Source: Bacillota bacterium
Lineage (GTDB): Bacteria; Bacillota; Dehalobacteriia; UBA4068; UBA4997
NCBI GenBank assembly: GCA_021771915.1
Contig: JAETNY010000012.1
Span: forward strand, 1 to 64,000
Direction of reading: 5' to 3'
Length of the DNA stretch: 64,000 bases
The position numbers were made by a program, and so were the translations under genes. The notes under the pieces are model-generated. The model ran no database searches and was not told the origin of the DNA. It saw nothing but the letters and a program-made list of their open reading frames with translations. Shown piece by piece: positions 9,805 through 19,032 of the stretch (the first letter of the stretch is position 1; every line of letters begins with the position of its first letter).

Positions 9805-10458
9805 ATGAAATTTTTTATTGATACCGCCAATGTTGACGAGATTAGAAAAGCCAATGATATGGGTATTATCTGTGGCGTTACCACCAATCCGTCTTTGATT
9901 GCCAAAGAGGGGCGCGATTTTGCGCAGGTGATTGCGGAAATTACTTCCATCGTTGACGGGCCAATCAGCGGCGAGGTTAAAGCCACTACCACCGATGCTG
10001 CCGGTATGATTGCAGAAGGTCGGGAGATTGCCAAAATTCATGCCAATATGGTGGTAAAAATTCCGATGACCGCCGAGGGGTTGAAAGCGGTTAAGGTTTT
10101 AACGGCAGAGGGCATTAAAACCAATGTAACGCTGGTGTTTACCGCGGCGCAGGCCATGTTGGCGGCCAGAGCCGGGGCCACCTTTGTTTCTCCGTTCCTG
10201 GGGCGTTTAGATGATATTTCTGTGCCTGGCATTGATTTAATTCAGGATATTGCGGATATTTTTGCTTTGCATGATATTCAAACCGAGATTATTGCGGCCA
10301 GCATTCGTCACCCCATGCATGTTATCGACTGCGCCAAGGCTGGGGCGGATATTGCCACTGTGCCTTATAAAGTGTTTGAGCAGATGACCAAACACCCACT
10401 GACAGACGCCGGTATTGAGAAGTTTCAGGCTGATTACCGCGCTGTTTTTGGTGAATAA
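9805..10458 (+). CDS. Transaldolase / fructose-6-phosphate aldolase-like protein
   Basis: [50 protein letters not shown]. Confidence 0.93.
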   Translation: MKFFIDTANVDEIRKANDMGIICGVTTNPSLIAKEGRDFAQVIAEITSIVDGPISGEVKATTTDAAGMIAEGREIAKIHANMVVKIPMTAEGLKAVKVLTAEGIKTNVTLVFTAAQAMLAARAGATFVSPFLGRLDDISVPGIDLIQDIADIFALHDIQTEIIAASIRHPMHVIDCAKAGADIATVPYKVFEQMTKHPLTDAGIEKFQADYRAVFGE

Positions 10459-10482
10459 TTAACAGCATTAATGTTATTATAA

Positions 10483-10517
10483 AGACTCTCCTGCCTTGGG
10501 TGGGAGAGTTTTTGTAA
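10483..10517 (+). terminator. Intrinsic terminator
   Basis: ACTCTCCTGCC ttggg TGGGAGAGT TTTTG. Confidence 0.75.
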
Positions 10518-10667
10518 TAATATTTGGCGCGGCCGCTCAGTTCGGATATTATTCTTTTAATTTTCTATTAATCTTCTACTAATGTTCGTATAGATTTCAC
10601 ATTCATATTTTATGCTATATACAAGTGATTAAGCTATATAAATTGAACATAAAACAGGAGGATATAA

Positions 10668-12497
10668 ATGAACAGTTATACAAGACGCTTTGGTTTGATG
10701 GGGCTGGTTGCGCTGACCGCTCTGGTGTTGATTTGCAAGTTCTGGCTTAATGTTATAGACGCCAAGGAATATGACTTCAGCAACTCGGTGTTGGTGGGCC
10801 AGGTTACGGAGTTGGAGGGCAGCCGGGTAACCCTGCGTTTGGGGCGTTTAAGCGTGCAGAAGCCGCCGGCCAAGCCCGATGATGATGAGCCGCCGAATAA
10901 GCCGGAGGACCGGGGAGAGCCGCCGGCTAAACCGTCCAAATCAACGGAAACGGAGCAAACCATGCAGCTGCAAGCGGAGGATAACCCCAAAGCCACTTCT
11001 ATGGTTATTTCCAAGGAGGCGACGGAAACCCAGCCAGATATGCTGCTGCTGAATAATAACACCGAGGCTAAAGGGCAGGCGGCTGGCGCAGATAAGCCCA
11101 ACGAAATATACAGCTTTGAAGCTGGCGATGATACGGCAATTCTGGATTTGAGCGGCGCGGCGGTGTATGTAGAGGAGCATTTGCAGACCAGAGAGGGCAG
11201 TTTGGCGGATATTGCCGTTGATGATGTTCTGGAACTGGAAGTGGGCGAGAAAAATCAGGTTATAACCCTTACTGTGAAAAATGTGGCGGCGGACAATTTT
11301 GGCGGTAATGTGGAGCAGGGCACAGCGGCCAATTTGCTGGCGGAAGACAGCGTGCTGCATGATAAAACCTATACCAGTAAGGGGGACGACGAAAATGCCC
11401 TGCGTGTGGACGGCGCTTCGGTGTCGCTGACGGACGTGGTGGTGCGTAAAAGCGGCGGCACTTCCTCCAACACGGAAAATGGCGATTTTTATGGTCAGAA
11501 TGCGGCTTTGCTGGCTACCAATGGCGCGCTGCTGACTATTGATAAAGCCAAAATAACTTCCAATGCACTTAATGGCAACGGTGTTTTCAGCTATGGTAAT
11601 GGCACTGTGATTTCTATTAGCGATTCCAGCATTGAAACAAGCGGCGATAATTCCGGCGGTTTGCAGACCACCGGCGGCGCGACAATGAATGCGGTTGACA
11701 TGCAGGTTGAAACTGCTGGCAATTCCTCAGCGGCAATCCGTTCCGACAGGGGCGGCGGTATCGTAAATGTGATTGGGGGCAGTTATACTAGCCGCGGCTT
11801 TAATTCGCCGGCCGTTTATTCCACTGCGGATATTACGGTGATGAATGCCAGCCTAATCGCCGAAAATTCTGAAGCGCTGGTAATTGAGGGTAAAAATTCT
11901 CTTTCATTGCTGGATTGTACCGTAAGCGGCAATATGAGCGCGGATAAGGGGAGCAGTTCTGATGAAAACGTGCATAATGTGATGATTTATCAGTCAATGT
12001 CTGGCGACGCCGAGGTTGGCACTTCGGAATTTTCAGCTCAGGGCGGCAGTATTAGCGCTCATAGCGGCGATATGTTTTATGTTACCAATACGCATTGCCG
12101 TTTGACGCTGGACGGTGTGGGGCTGCAAAATAATGGCGAAGGGCAGCTGTTGCGTGTTTGTGGCAACAGCTCCAGGCGCGGTTGGGGAACCGCTGGCGAG
12201 AACGGCGCCCAGGTGGAATTTTTGGCTAAACGGCAGGAAATGACTGGTGATATTACGGTGGACAGCATTTCCAGTCTGGATTTACAGCTGACCGAGGGCA
12301 GCGTTTTTACCGGCAGTTTGAATATCGTGCCAAATGCGCAGGGTGCGTCTGATAAAGCGGCCGAGCTTAATGTTTATATTGATGATGACAGCGTTTGGAA
12401 CCTGACCGGTGATTGTGTTATCAGCAGTTTGGAAAACAAGGGCACCATTAATTATAATGGTTATAAGCTGACTGTTGGTGGTTTGACAAACAATTAA
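10668..12497 (+). CDS. Predicted exported right-handed beta-helix (pectin-lyase-like) surface protein with Pro/Glu/Lys-rich linker
   Basis: N-terminal hydrophobic segment, KPPAKPDDDEPPNKPEDRGEPPAKP linker, repeated GxxxxNAxxxxI/V polar turns, C-terminal SLENKGTINYNGYKLTVGGL. Confidence 0.65.
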   Translation: MNSYTRRFGLMGLVALTALVLICKFWLNVIDAKEYDFSNSVLVGQVTELEGSRVTLRLGRLSVQKPPAKPDDDEPPNKPEDRGEPPAKPSKSTETEQTMQLQAEDNPKATSMVISKEATETQPDMLLLNNNTEAKGQAAGADKPNEIYSFEAGDDTAILDLSGAAVYVEEHLQTREGSLADIAVDDVLELEVGEKNQVITLTVKNVAADNFGGNVEQGTAANLLAEDSVLHDKTYTSKGDDENALRVDGASVSLTDVVVRKSGGTSSNTENGDFYGQNAALLATNGALLTIDKAKITSNALNGNGVFSYGNGTVISISDSSIETSGDNSGGLQTTGGATMNAVDMQVETAGNSSAAIRSDRGGGIVNVIGGSYTSRGFNSPAVYSTADITVMNASLIAENSEALVIEGKNSLSLLDCTVSGNMSADKGSSSDENVHNVMIYQSMSGDAEVGTSEFSAQGGSISAHSGDMFYVTNTHCRLTLDGVGLQNNGEGQLLRVCGNSSRRGWGTAGENGAQVEFLAKRQEMTGDITVDSISSLDLQLTEGSVFTGSLNIVPNAQGASDKAAELNVYIDDDSVWNLTGDCVISSLENKGTINYNGYKLTVGGLTNN

Positions 12498-12524
12498 GAA
12501 TTTTATAAAAAATATAAAAAAGTA

Positions 12525-12560
12525 ATAAGCCGCTCTTTAAGGGAGCGGCTTATTACTTAT
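12525..12560. terminator. Bidirectional intrinsic terminator
   Basis: TAATAAGCCGCTC tttaagg GAGCGGCTTATTA with U-rich flank on both sides. Confidence 0.75.
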
Positions 12561-12600
12561 AATTTATTTGATTATTTTTTGAGCAGAGGAGTGGGGGAAA

Positions 12601-12637
12601 ATTAAATAACCACTCTGGGAAAGAGTGGTTATTTAAT
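12601..12637 (-). terminator. Perfect 16-bp stem hairpin; likely tRNA operon terminator
   Basis: ATTAAATAACCACTCT gggaa AGAGTGGTTATTTAAT. Confidence 0.65.
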
Positions 12638-12663
12638 GTGAAAGGAATCAAAAAGTGAAATTT

Positions 12664-12738
12664 TGGAGCGGGCAAAGAGATTCGAACTCTCGACTTCCAC
12701 CTTGGCAAGGTGGCACTCTACCACTGAGTTATACCCGC
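12664..12738 (-). tRNA. tRNA-Gly(GCC), CCA encoded
   Basis: Reverse complement GCGGGTATAACTCAGTGGTAGAGTGCCACCTTGCCAAGGTGGAAGTCGAGAGTTCGAATCTCTTTGCCCGCTCCA. Confidence 0.96.
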
Positions 12739-12739
12739 A

Positions 12740-12815
12740 TGGTGCCTTGGGGCGGAATCGAACCACCGACACGAGGATTTTCAGTCCTCTGCTCTGCCAA
12801 CTGAGCTACCAAGGC
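12740..12815 (-). tRNA. tRNA-Phe(GAA), CCA encoded
   Basis: Reverse complement GCCTTGGTAGCTCAGTTGGCAGAGCAGAGGACTGAAAATCCTCGTGTCGGTGGTTCGATTCCGCCCCAAGGCACCA. Confidence 0.96.
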
Positions 12816-12820
12816 GATTA

Positions 12821-12897
12821 TGGCGACGCAGATGGGGCTCGAACCCACGACCTCCAGCGTGACAGGCTGGCGTTCTAACCAACTGAACTACTGCGCC
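12821..12897 (-). tRNA. tRNA-Asp(GTC), CCA encoded
   Basis: Reverse complement GGCGCAGTAGTTCAGTTGGTTAGAACGCCAGCCTGTCACGCTGGAGGTCGTGGGTTCGAGCCCCATCTGCGTCGCCA. Confidence 0.96.
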
Positions 12898-12904
12898 ACG
12901 TTAG

Positions 12905-12980
<76 letters not shown>

Positions 12981-13000
12981 ACATCGCAACGGCGATATTT

Positions 13001-13029
13001 ATTATATCATCAAATCAAGAGTTTGTCAA
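13001..13029 (-). promoter_or_regulatory. tRNA operon proximal promoter
   Basis: Minus strand TTGACA-N17-TATAAT. Confidence 0.8.
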
Positions 13030-13105
13030 GACCTTTTTTTGATTTTTTTCGCCGGAGCTTAATTTTGTACCTTGACTGCCCAGGGCAATTAACGATTGCT
13101 TGATT

Positions 13106-13134
13106 ATTTTAACTCATAACATGGCTTTTGTCAA
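13106..13134 (-). promoter_or_regulatory. Second, distal minus-strand promoter
   Basis: Minus strand TTGACA-N17-TAAAAT. Confidence 0.6.
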
Positions 13135-13171
13135 GTACTTTTTTAAAAAAATCTGTAATTTTTAGAAAAAA

Positions 13172-13204
13172 ATAACAGAGATACTTTATAGGCATCTCTG
13201 TTAT
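13172..13204 (-). terminator. Intrinsic terminator of nth transcript
   Basis: ATAACAGAGAT ... ATCTCTGTTAT followed on minus strand by TTTTTTTCT. Confidence 0.75.
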
Positions 13205-13208
13205 GTAA

Positions 13209-13835
13209 TCAAATAAGCTGCGGACAAAGCGCCTCCAGCGGACATTCGGCGCATTTAGGGCGTCTGGCTTCGCAAACCCGGCGGCCATGCCAGATAAACC
13301 AGTGATGCGCTTTTGCCCAGTCTGTTTCCGGAATAATGGCGCATAAATCATTTTCCACGGCGTCTGGCGTTTTGCCCTGGCTGAAGCCCAGCCGATGCGC
13401 TACCCGGAAAATGTGTGTATCCACGGCCAGCGCCGGCAGGCCAAAGCCCACGCTTAACACCACATTGGCTGTTTTGCGCCCCACTCCCGGCAGTTTTATC
13501 AGTTCCTCGCGGCTTTTCGGAACCTCGCCGCCATACTCGTCCAGCAGCAGGCGCGTGGCGGCGGCAATATTCCTGGCCTTGTTCTTATAAAGGCCGCAGG
13601 TTTGAATTTTCTGTTCCAATTCCGGCACGGCTAGTTGCGCCATGGCCTGCGGCGTGCCGTAATCGACAAAAAGCTCCCGGGTGATTTTGTTTACCTGATT
13701 ATCATTGGTCTGTGCCGATAGCATAACCGCCACCAGAAGCTGATAAACCGATGCATATTCCAGCGCCGGGCCGTCATTGGCGTAAACGTCGGCCATTATC
13801 CGCAGAACTTCCGTGCTGTTGGTGTTACTGCTCAT
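13209..13835 (-). CDS. nth: Endonuclease III
   Basis: LPGVGRKTANVVLSVGFGLPALAVDTHIFRVAHRLG; C-terminal CX6CX2CX5C FeS motif. Confidence 0.96.
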   Translation of the reverse strand: MSSNTNSTEVLRIMADVYANDGPALEYASVYQLLVAVMLSAQTNDNQVNKITRELFVDYGTPQAMAQLAVPELEQKIQTCGLYKNKARNIAAATRLLLDEYGGEVPKSREELIKLPGVGRKTANVVLSVGFGLPALAVDTHIFRVAHRLGFSQGKTPDAVENDLCAIIPETDWAKAHHWFIWHGRRVCEARRPKCAECPLEALCPQLI

Positions 13836-14512
13836 AGTTCGGTATGTTCACCAGGCTGCAAAACGTGGCATTTCGCGCCGGGCAGCTTGTCCTCCAGCCG
13901 CTGTTTGAACTGTGCTGCGTTCTGCTGCAAAAGCGGAAATGTGTTGTAATGTATCGGCAGATAATTTTTGGCGTTCAGCCATTCCGCGGCAATCAGTGCG
14001 TCGTCCGGCCCCATGGTGTAGAAATCGCCAATCGGCAGGAATGCCCAATCCAGACCATGTGGCGCAATAACCTGTTTCATATCGCCAAACAGGGCGGTAT
14101 CGCCGGCATGATAGAAGCAGAGGCCGTCCAGCCAGAAAATGAAGCCCACCGGCAGACCAACCGCCGAGCCGTCTGGCAGGTGAGAACTGTGCCAGGCCGG
14201 CACCAGTTTGACCTTAAAGCCATCAGCAAAGGTATAACTGCCGCCCAGGTTCATGCCCAGCGCCTCAACCCCCTGCTTGCCGAACCAGTTGGCCAACTCC
14301 ACCATGGCCACAACCTGCGCGCCGGTGCGTTTGGCAATCTCCACCGCATCGCCCAGGTGGTCGCCGTGGCCGTGAGTTACCAGCAGATAATCGGCCGCTG
14401 CCTGTTCTGCGGTCAGGCTGGCTGATGGATTGCCCGACAAATAGGGGTCAATCAGAATTTTTTTACTGCCGGAAACGCCAACACAGGCATGGCCGTAAAA
14501 ATCAATCTTCAT
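13832..14512 (-). CDS. Metal-dependent hydrolase (UPF0173-like beta-lactamase fold)
   Basis: MKIDFYGHACVGVSG...VTHGHGDHLGDAVEIA...FYHAGDTALFGDMK. Confidence 0.92.
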   Translation of the reverse strand: MKIDFYGHACVGVSGSKKILIDPYLSGNPSASLTAEQAAADYLLVTHGHGDHLGDAVEIAKRTGAQVVAMVELANWFGKQGVEALGMNLGGSYTFADGFKVKLVPAWHSSHLPDGSAVGLPVGFIFWLDGLCFYHAGDTALFGDMKQVIAPHGLDWAFLPIGDFYTMGPDDALIAAEWLNAKNYLPIHYNTFPLLQQNAAQFKQRLEDKLPGAKCHVLQPGEHTEL

Positions 14513-14560
14513 AAAAACACCTTCTTTTTATTGAATTTAATGCCTGTAAAAATTATAGCA

Positions 14561-14794
14561 TTAAATACGATAATTGTAAAGCCAAAGCAGCAATCCCAAA
14601 ACCTGTAAAAACAGCACCAGCATTAAATACCAGCCCGGCGCCCAAAGTAAATAGGCAAAAAGCATAAATGCCGACAGACTAAATATATACAAAACGCTGG
14701 CGCGCAGGCGGCAGCAACATCTCTGGTAAAAGTTTGGCCGGCGTATGCAGTTAAAATTACCGTTATTCAGTCCATTGGAAAATTTTTTTAACAT
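14561..14794 (-). CDS. Small hypothetical membrane protein
   Basis: Two hydrophobic segments; weak evidence. Confidence 0.35.
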   Translation of the reverse strand: MLKKFSNGLNNGNFNCIRRPNFYQRCCCRLRASVLYIFSLSAFMLFAYLLWAPGWYLMLVLFLQVLGLLLWLYNYRI

Positions 14795-14888
14795 ATCTTG
14801 TCACCCTTACCCCAATTCGGCTTATCTGCTGCATTATATGCGTAAATCAGGATAAGGTTAAAGCCTTGGGCAGAAAAATTGCCGTTTT

Positions 14889-15359
14889 TCAGGCCGGATT
14901 TTCCGGCGGCGTTTGCGGTTTGACAAATTTGCTTAAACGGGCGGCCGACATTGCGCCGGCAATTCCCAGCAATAGACTGATAACCAAAGCAGCCAGCGCT
15001 TTTTCCGGCTGGGGCAGCTGCGCTAAAAGCCAGGAGTAAGCTGCGGCCGCGCCCAACCAGAGCCAAAAAGCCGGCCAGGCGCCAACGCCCAGCGTATAAC
15101 GGCGGCCGCGCCAGCGGCAGTTGACAAAGCCGGCCGCAAAGGGGGAGAGCAGCAGCAGCGCCAGAGTTACCTTGGTCATATCCAGTGAAATTTGTATCGG
15201 CAGATAATACCACATTAAAATTAAAAGCAGCCAGAGCATCAGAGGCAGCAGACCCACCAGCAGACTGCAAAGCAGCAGCAGCAGATTTTTAAACTGCCGG
15301 GGCAGCCGCGGCGAGCCGATATGTATTTTGGACATTAGTTTGGGGAAATCAGGAGTCAT
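14889..15359 (-). CDS. Hypothetical membrane protein (possibly TIGR04086-like)
   Basis: Four hydrophobic stretches; compatible size and spacing. Confidence 0.55.
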   Translation of the reverse strand: MTPDFPKLMSKIHIGSPRLPRQFKNLLLLLCSLLVGLLPLMLWLLLILMWYYLPIQISLDMTKVTLALLLLSPFAAGFVNCRWRGRRYTLGVGAWPAFWLWLGAAAAYSWLLAQLPQPEKALAALVISLLLGIAGAMSAARLSKFVKPQTPPENPA

Positions 15360-15488
15360 ATTTTCTCACCAAATTCTTATTGTTTTTATGCTAATGCTTA
15401 TTCGCAAAATTGGCGAAATATAACCCGTTTTAATGTTAACTGACTGTAAATTAAAACCAGACAAACATACTGTATTGTCGTGTTTTTT

Positions 15489-15508
15489 GACAAACAGGCT
15501 GGTTTGTC
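15489..15508. promoter_or_regulatory. Candidate operator, perfect inverted repeat overlapping a TTGACA
   Basis: GACAAAC-AGGCTG-GTTTGTC; third GACAAAC at 15460-15466. Confidence 0.55.
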
Positions 15509-15616
15509 TGTTGGAAAATTCCGCATAATGACTAAAATTTTATATATAGATAAAATTTAGTTTGTAAAATATTTTTCAAATATATTTTTACAAAATTCAG
15601 GAAAGGAAGGTTTTGT

Positions 15617-16699
15617 ATGAATACCGAAAATCAAGTAAACGCTAATCAAAAAACTTTAGTTGTAAAAATTGTGCTGGTGGCGGCGGCTATTGTGGCGCTG
15701 GCGGTGCTGTTCAGTATGTATAATTCCGGGCGAACTTCTGCGCAGCAAAGCCAGACGGTTATTCAGGGCAGTGTGAAGATGACGGAAATTGATTTGAACT
15801 CCATGCTGGATGGCTACATTGACGCTGTTAATGTGGAGGAGGGCGATGAGGTTAAGGCCGGCGATGTGATATTGCAGATTGAGCCGGATATTGTGCAGGC
15901 CAAGGTTAAAGAGGCCGAGGCGGCTTTGGGGCAGGCCCGGGCCGGTTTGGCGCAGGCGCAGGCGGCGCATCAGGCAGCGCAGGCAGTGCTTGCCAAGGCG
16001 CAGAACGGCGCACGACCGGAGGATATTGCGCAGGCCAAGGCTGCTTATGATTATGCGGCGGTGACTTATGAGCGCATGAAGCCGCTTTATGCGGACGGCG
16101 CAGTTTCGGCCAATGATTTTGACGGTATTGAAGCCAAATATCTGGCGGCCAAGGCGGTTTATGAACAGGCACAGAACGGCGCGCGGCCGGAGGATATTGC
16201 AGCGGCGCAGGCGCAGGTTGCGCAGGCCAGCGCGGCTATCAGCCAGTATCAGGCCACAATCCGGCAGGCGGAAGGTGCGGTGGAGGAGGCCACTACATAT
16301 CTTAACCATGCGGCGATTACCGCTCCCTCTGACGGTGTGATTACGGCGGTTAATGTGGAGAAAGGCGAGCTTATTTCCACCGGCATGGCGCTGGTCAGTA
16401 TGCGCGCGGCGGGCGAAGCCTGGGTGGAGGTTAATGTGCCGGAAACTTCCCTGTCCATGGTAAAGCAGGGGCAGCAGGTTGAGTTATTCTTTCCGGCTTA
16501 TAATGAGCAGCGTTTTGCCGGTACGATAATTAACGTCAGCAAAAGCCCGGATTTTGCTATTAAAAAAGCCACAAATGAAAATGGTTCTTTTGATGTGCTT
16601 TCCTATACTGTGAAAATTCGCCTTGACGATATGACGGAAACTCTTTATGCCGGCATGACGGCGATGGTGGATTTTGCAGCCGGCGCGCAGGCGGAATAA
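15617..16699 (+). CDS. HlyD/EmrA-family periplasmic adaptor (membrane fusion protein)
   Basis: Single N-terminal TM; VNVEEGDEVKAGDVILQIEPD...; repeated NGARPEDIA hairpin; ITAPSDGVITAVNVEKGELIS. Confidence 0.92.
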   Translation: MNTENQVNANQKTLVVKIVLVAAAIVALAVLFSMYNSGRTSAQQSQTVIQGSVKMTEIDLNSMLDGYIDAVNVEEGDEVKAGDVILQIEPDIVQAKVKEAEAALGQARAGLAQAQAAHQAAQAVLAKAQNGARPEDIAQAKAAYDYAAVTYERMKPLYADGAVSANDFDGIEAKYLAAKAVYEQAQNGARPEDIAAAQAQVAQASAAISQYQATIRQAEGAVEEATTYLNHAAITAPSDGVITAVNVEKGELISTGMALVSMRAAGEAWVEVNVPETSLSMVKQGQQVELFFPAYNEQRFAGTIINVSKSPDFAIKKATNENGSFDVLSYTVKIRLDDMTETLYAGMTAMVDFAAGAQAE

Positions 16700-16717
16700 T
16701 AAAGGGGAGAGGCGAGT

Positions 16718-17875
16718 ATGAGCCATATTATTGCCTGGTTTTATCGCTTCAAAAAACGCCACCCATATCTGGTGATGTCAGTGTTGATTTATGGTCTGGT
16801 GCCGTTGGTGGTTGGTCTGGCGCTGGGTTATGAGATGCACGATGATTCGCCGGTGCATATCCCGACGGTGGTGGTTAACGGCGATAAATCTCAATTCAGC
16901 CGTGATTTTATAAATTATGTTGATGAAACGGCTTATTTTGACATTGCTTTTCAGGCGGATAACACCGCTCAGGCGGAGCGGCTTATTCAGGAGGGTCGGG
17001 CGCTGGCCGGAATTATTATTCCTGAGGATTTTTATAAAAATCTGCTGGGGGGCAAAAGTCCGGATATTCTGCTGCTTTATGACGGCTCGCAGCTGGCGGT
17101 GGTGTCCGTGGCTAAAATGGCCTTGAGCGAGATTATGCTGAATATGAACGGCGCTTATCTGCAAAAGATTTTTGCCGCCAAACTGGGCGTAATGCCGTCT
17201 GAACTTATGAGTAAGGTTTTGCCGGTCAGCGTTACCTATCAGAATATGTTTAACCCAACCAAAAGCTTCCGCTATTATCTGTTGCCGGGCATGCTGCTGG
17301 CTATTTTACAGGTGGGCATGGTGATGCTGGGCGCAGAACGCGGTTATGAAAGCCGCCGGCTGTATGCCCGGGATTTTGGCCGGCATTTGCAGAACCTGGC
17401 GCTGTGGTCGCTGCTGGCAACCCTGGGCATGATGCTGTGTTTGGGTGTGCAGTTGGTGGTGTTTGGTCTGCCATACCGCGGCACGGTGCTGGGCGGCGTG
17501 CTGTTGCTGGCTGTTTACGCCCTGACGATTACGACTATGGGTTATATTGTGGGCAGTGTGGTGTCGGAGCGCACTTTTGCGGTACAGCTGGCGGCCATTC
17601 TGGTACTGCCCACCAGTGTTTTGGGCGGTTATACTTATCCGCTGACAGCGATGCCGGCGGCTTATCAGTCGATTGCCAAACTGCTGCCTTATACTTATCT
17701 GGGTTCTGATATCCGTTCACTTTGCCTGAAGCCTATGGCTTTGCAGCATGTTATGCCGCATATCAGTTTTCTGGCGCTGTACGCGCTGGTGGAAATTCTG
17801 CTGCTGTTAGGTATAAAGCTGCTTTTGGGCTGGCTGCATAAACCGCAAAATTCCACAAAGGAGGCGGTTTTATGA
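16718..17875 (+). CDS. ABC-2 type transporter permease
   Basis: N-terminal TM, large extracytoplasmic domain, C-terminal TM bundle; ABC-2-like. Confidence 0.88.
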   Translation: MSHIIAWFYRFKKRHPYLVMSVLIYGLVPLVVGLALGYEMHDDSPVHIPTVVVNGDKSQFSRDFINYVDETAYFDIAFQADNTAQAERLIQEGRALAGIIIPEDFYKNLLGGKSPDILLLYDGSQLAVVSVAKMALSEIMLNMNGAYLQKIFAAKLGVMPSELMSKVLPVSVTYQNMFNPTKSFRYYLLPGMLLAILQVGMVMLGAERGYESRRLYARDFGRHLQNLALWSLLATLGMMLCLGVQLVVFGLPYRGTVLGGVLLLAVYALTITTMGYIVGSVVSERTFAVQLAAILVLPTSVLGGYTYPLTAMPAAYQSIAKLLPYTYLGSDIRSLCLKPMALQHVMPHISFLALYALVEILLLLGIKLLLGWLHKPQNSTKEAVL

Positions 17876-19032
17876 GCGAAAATATAAATAAAGATAAATT
17901 CGGCCGGCTTTGGCATCGGTTTGAGCATATTAAACCGTATCTGATTTTAACCGTAATACCGCTGCTTTTCACGCTGTTGTTTGGCGGCGCGTTCAGTCCG
18001 GTTGCCAACAGTGATGTGTCTGTAATCATTTATGACATGGACGGCTCCAATGAATCGCGTCAGCTGGTGGGCTTTTTTGCGGATTATCCTTACTTAAATA
18101 TTTCAGAAACGGCTAACTCCATGGCGGATATTGAGGACGCCATGTTGTCTGGCCGGGCTTTGGGCGCGGTTATTGTGCCGGACGGCTTTGGGCATGATTT
18201 GCAGACGCAGAGCGGTGCGGAGTTGCTGGTGATGCAGGATTCCAGTAATTTCATGAACATGAGCACGATTATGCAGGCGGCCAGCAATATCAGCGGCACC
18301 ATGAACGCGGCTATTCGCCTGAAGTTGTTGGAGGCCGGCGGTATTCTGCCGGAGCCGGCAATGCAGAATGTTTTAAGCTTAAGCGTGGTGGACCGCGGTC
18401 TTTATAATCCGACTTATGGTTATCTCTATTTCCTGTTTCCGGCGCTGCTGGCCCTTTTTGTGCAACAGACCTTTCTGGCGGCGGCTTCGCCCTATCTGAT
18501 TGAGAAAAAACAGCTAATGCGCTTGGCGCCAAGCGTCAGGCAGTCCTTTGGCCAGGTGGCCGGGCGGCTTTTAAGCTTTGCGCTGACCGGCACGTTGGGG
18601 TTGTTTATCTGCATTATGGCGCTGCATTATGTTTTTGCGTATCCGCTTAAGGGCAGTTTTCAGCTGATTTTGTTGGTGCATATGCCGTTTTTGCTGGGTA
18701 TTTGCGGTATGACGCTGCTGATTGCCGCCATTTTTGACGATGTTACTCACTGCACGCAGTTTAATATGTTCCTGACTATTCCCAGCCTGCTGTGCAGCGG
18801 CTATGCCTGGCCGGAATATATGATGCCGGAGGCCTTTAAGGCCGTGGCGGTTCGTATCTGGCCGCTTTATTACTATGCCAATCCTCTGCGCAGCATTATC
18901 ATGAAAGACGCGGATTTTAGCATGGTGGCTCCTTATGCGCAGGGCGGCCTTTGGTTTGCCGCTTTCTGGCTGCCATTCGGCATTTGCGCATATGCTTATA
19001 AGGTCAGTTTGCTGCGGAAAATTGAGGAGTAA
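17872..19032 (+). CDS. ABC-2 type transporter permease (second)
   Basis: Same architecture; start overlaps previous stop (ATGA). Confidence 0.88.
   Translation: MSENINKDKFGRLWHRFEHIKPYLILTVIPLLFTLLFGGAFSPVANSDVSVIIYDMDGSNESRQLVGFFADYPYLNISETANSMADIEDAMLSGRALGAVIVPDGFGHDLQTQSGAELLVMQDSSNFMNMSTIMQAASNISGTMNAAIRLKLLEAGGILPEPAMQNVLSLSVVDRGLYNPTYGYLYFLFPALLALFVQQTFLAAASPYLIEKKQLMRLAPSVRQSFGQVAGRLLSFALTGTLGLFICIMALHYVFAYPLKGSFQLILLVHMPFLLGICGMTLLIAAIFDDVTHCTQFNMFLTIPSLLCSGYAWPEYMMPEAFKAVAVRIWPLYYYANPLRSIIMKDADFSMVAPYAQGGLWFAAFWLPFGICAYAYKVSLLRKIEE

Noticed and set aside
12663-12878. 71-aa plus-strand ORF MERAKRFELSTSTLARW...ARTHDLQRDRLAF
   Set aside because: Antisense to the tRNA-Gly/Phe/Asp genes; such peptides are a known spurious annotation product of tRNA sequence
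15998-16208. Direct repeat cagaacggcgc..ccggaggatattgc (16000s and 16170s)
   Set aside because: Internal duplication encoding the repeated NGARPEDIA heptads of the HlyD alpha-hairpin; explained by the protein family
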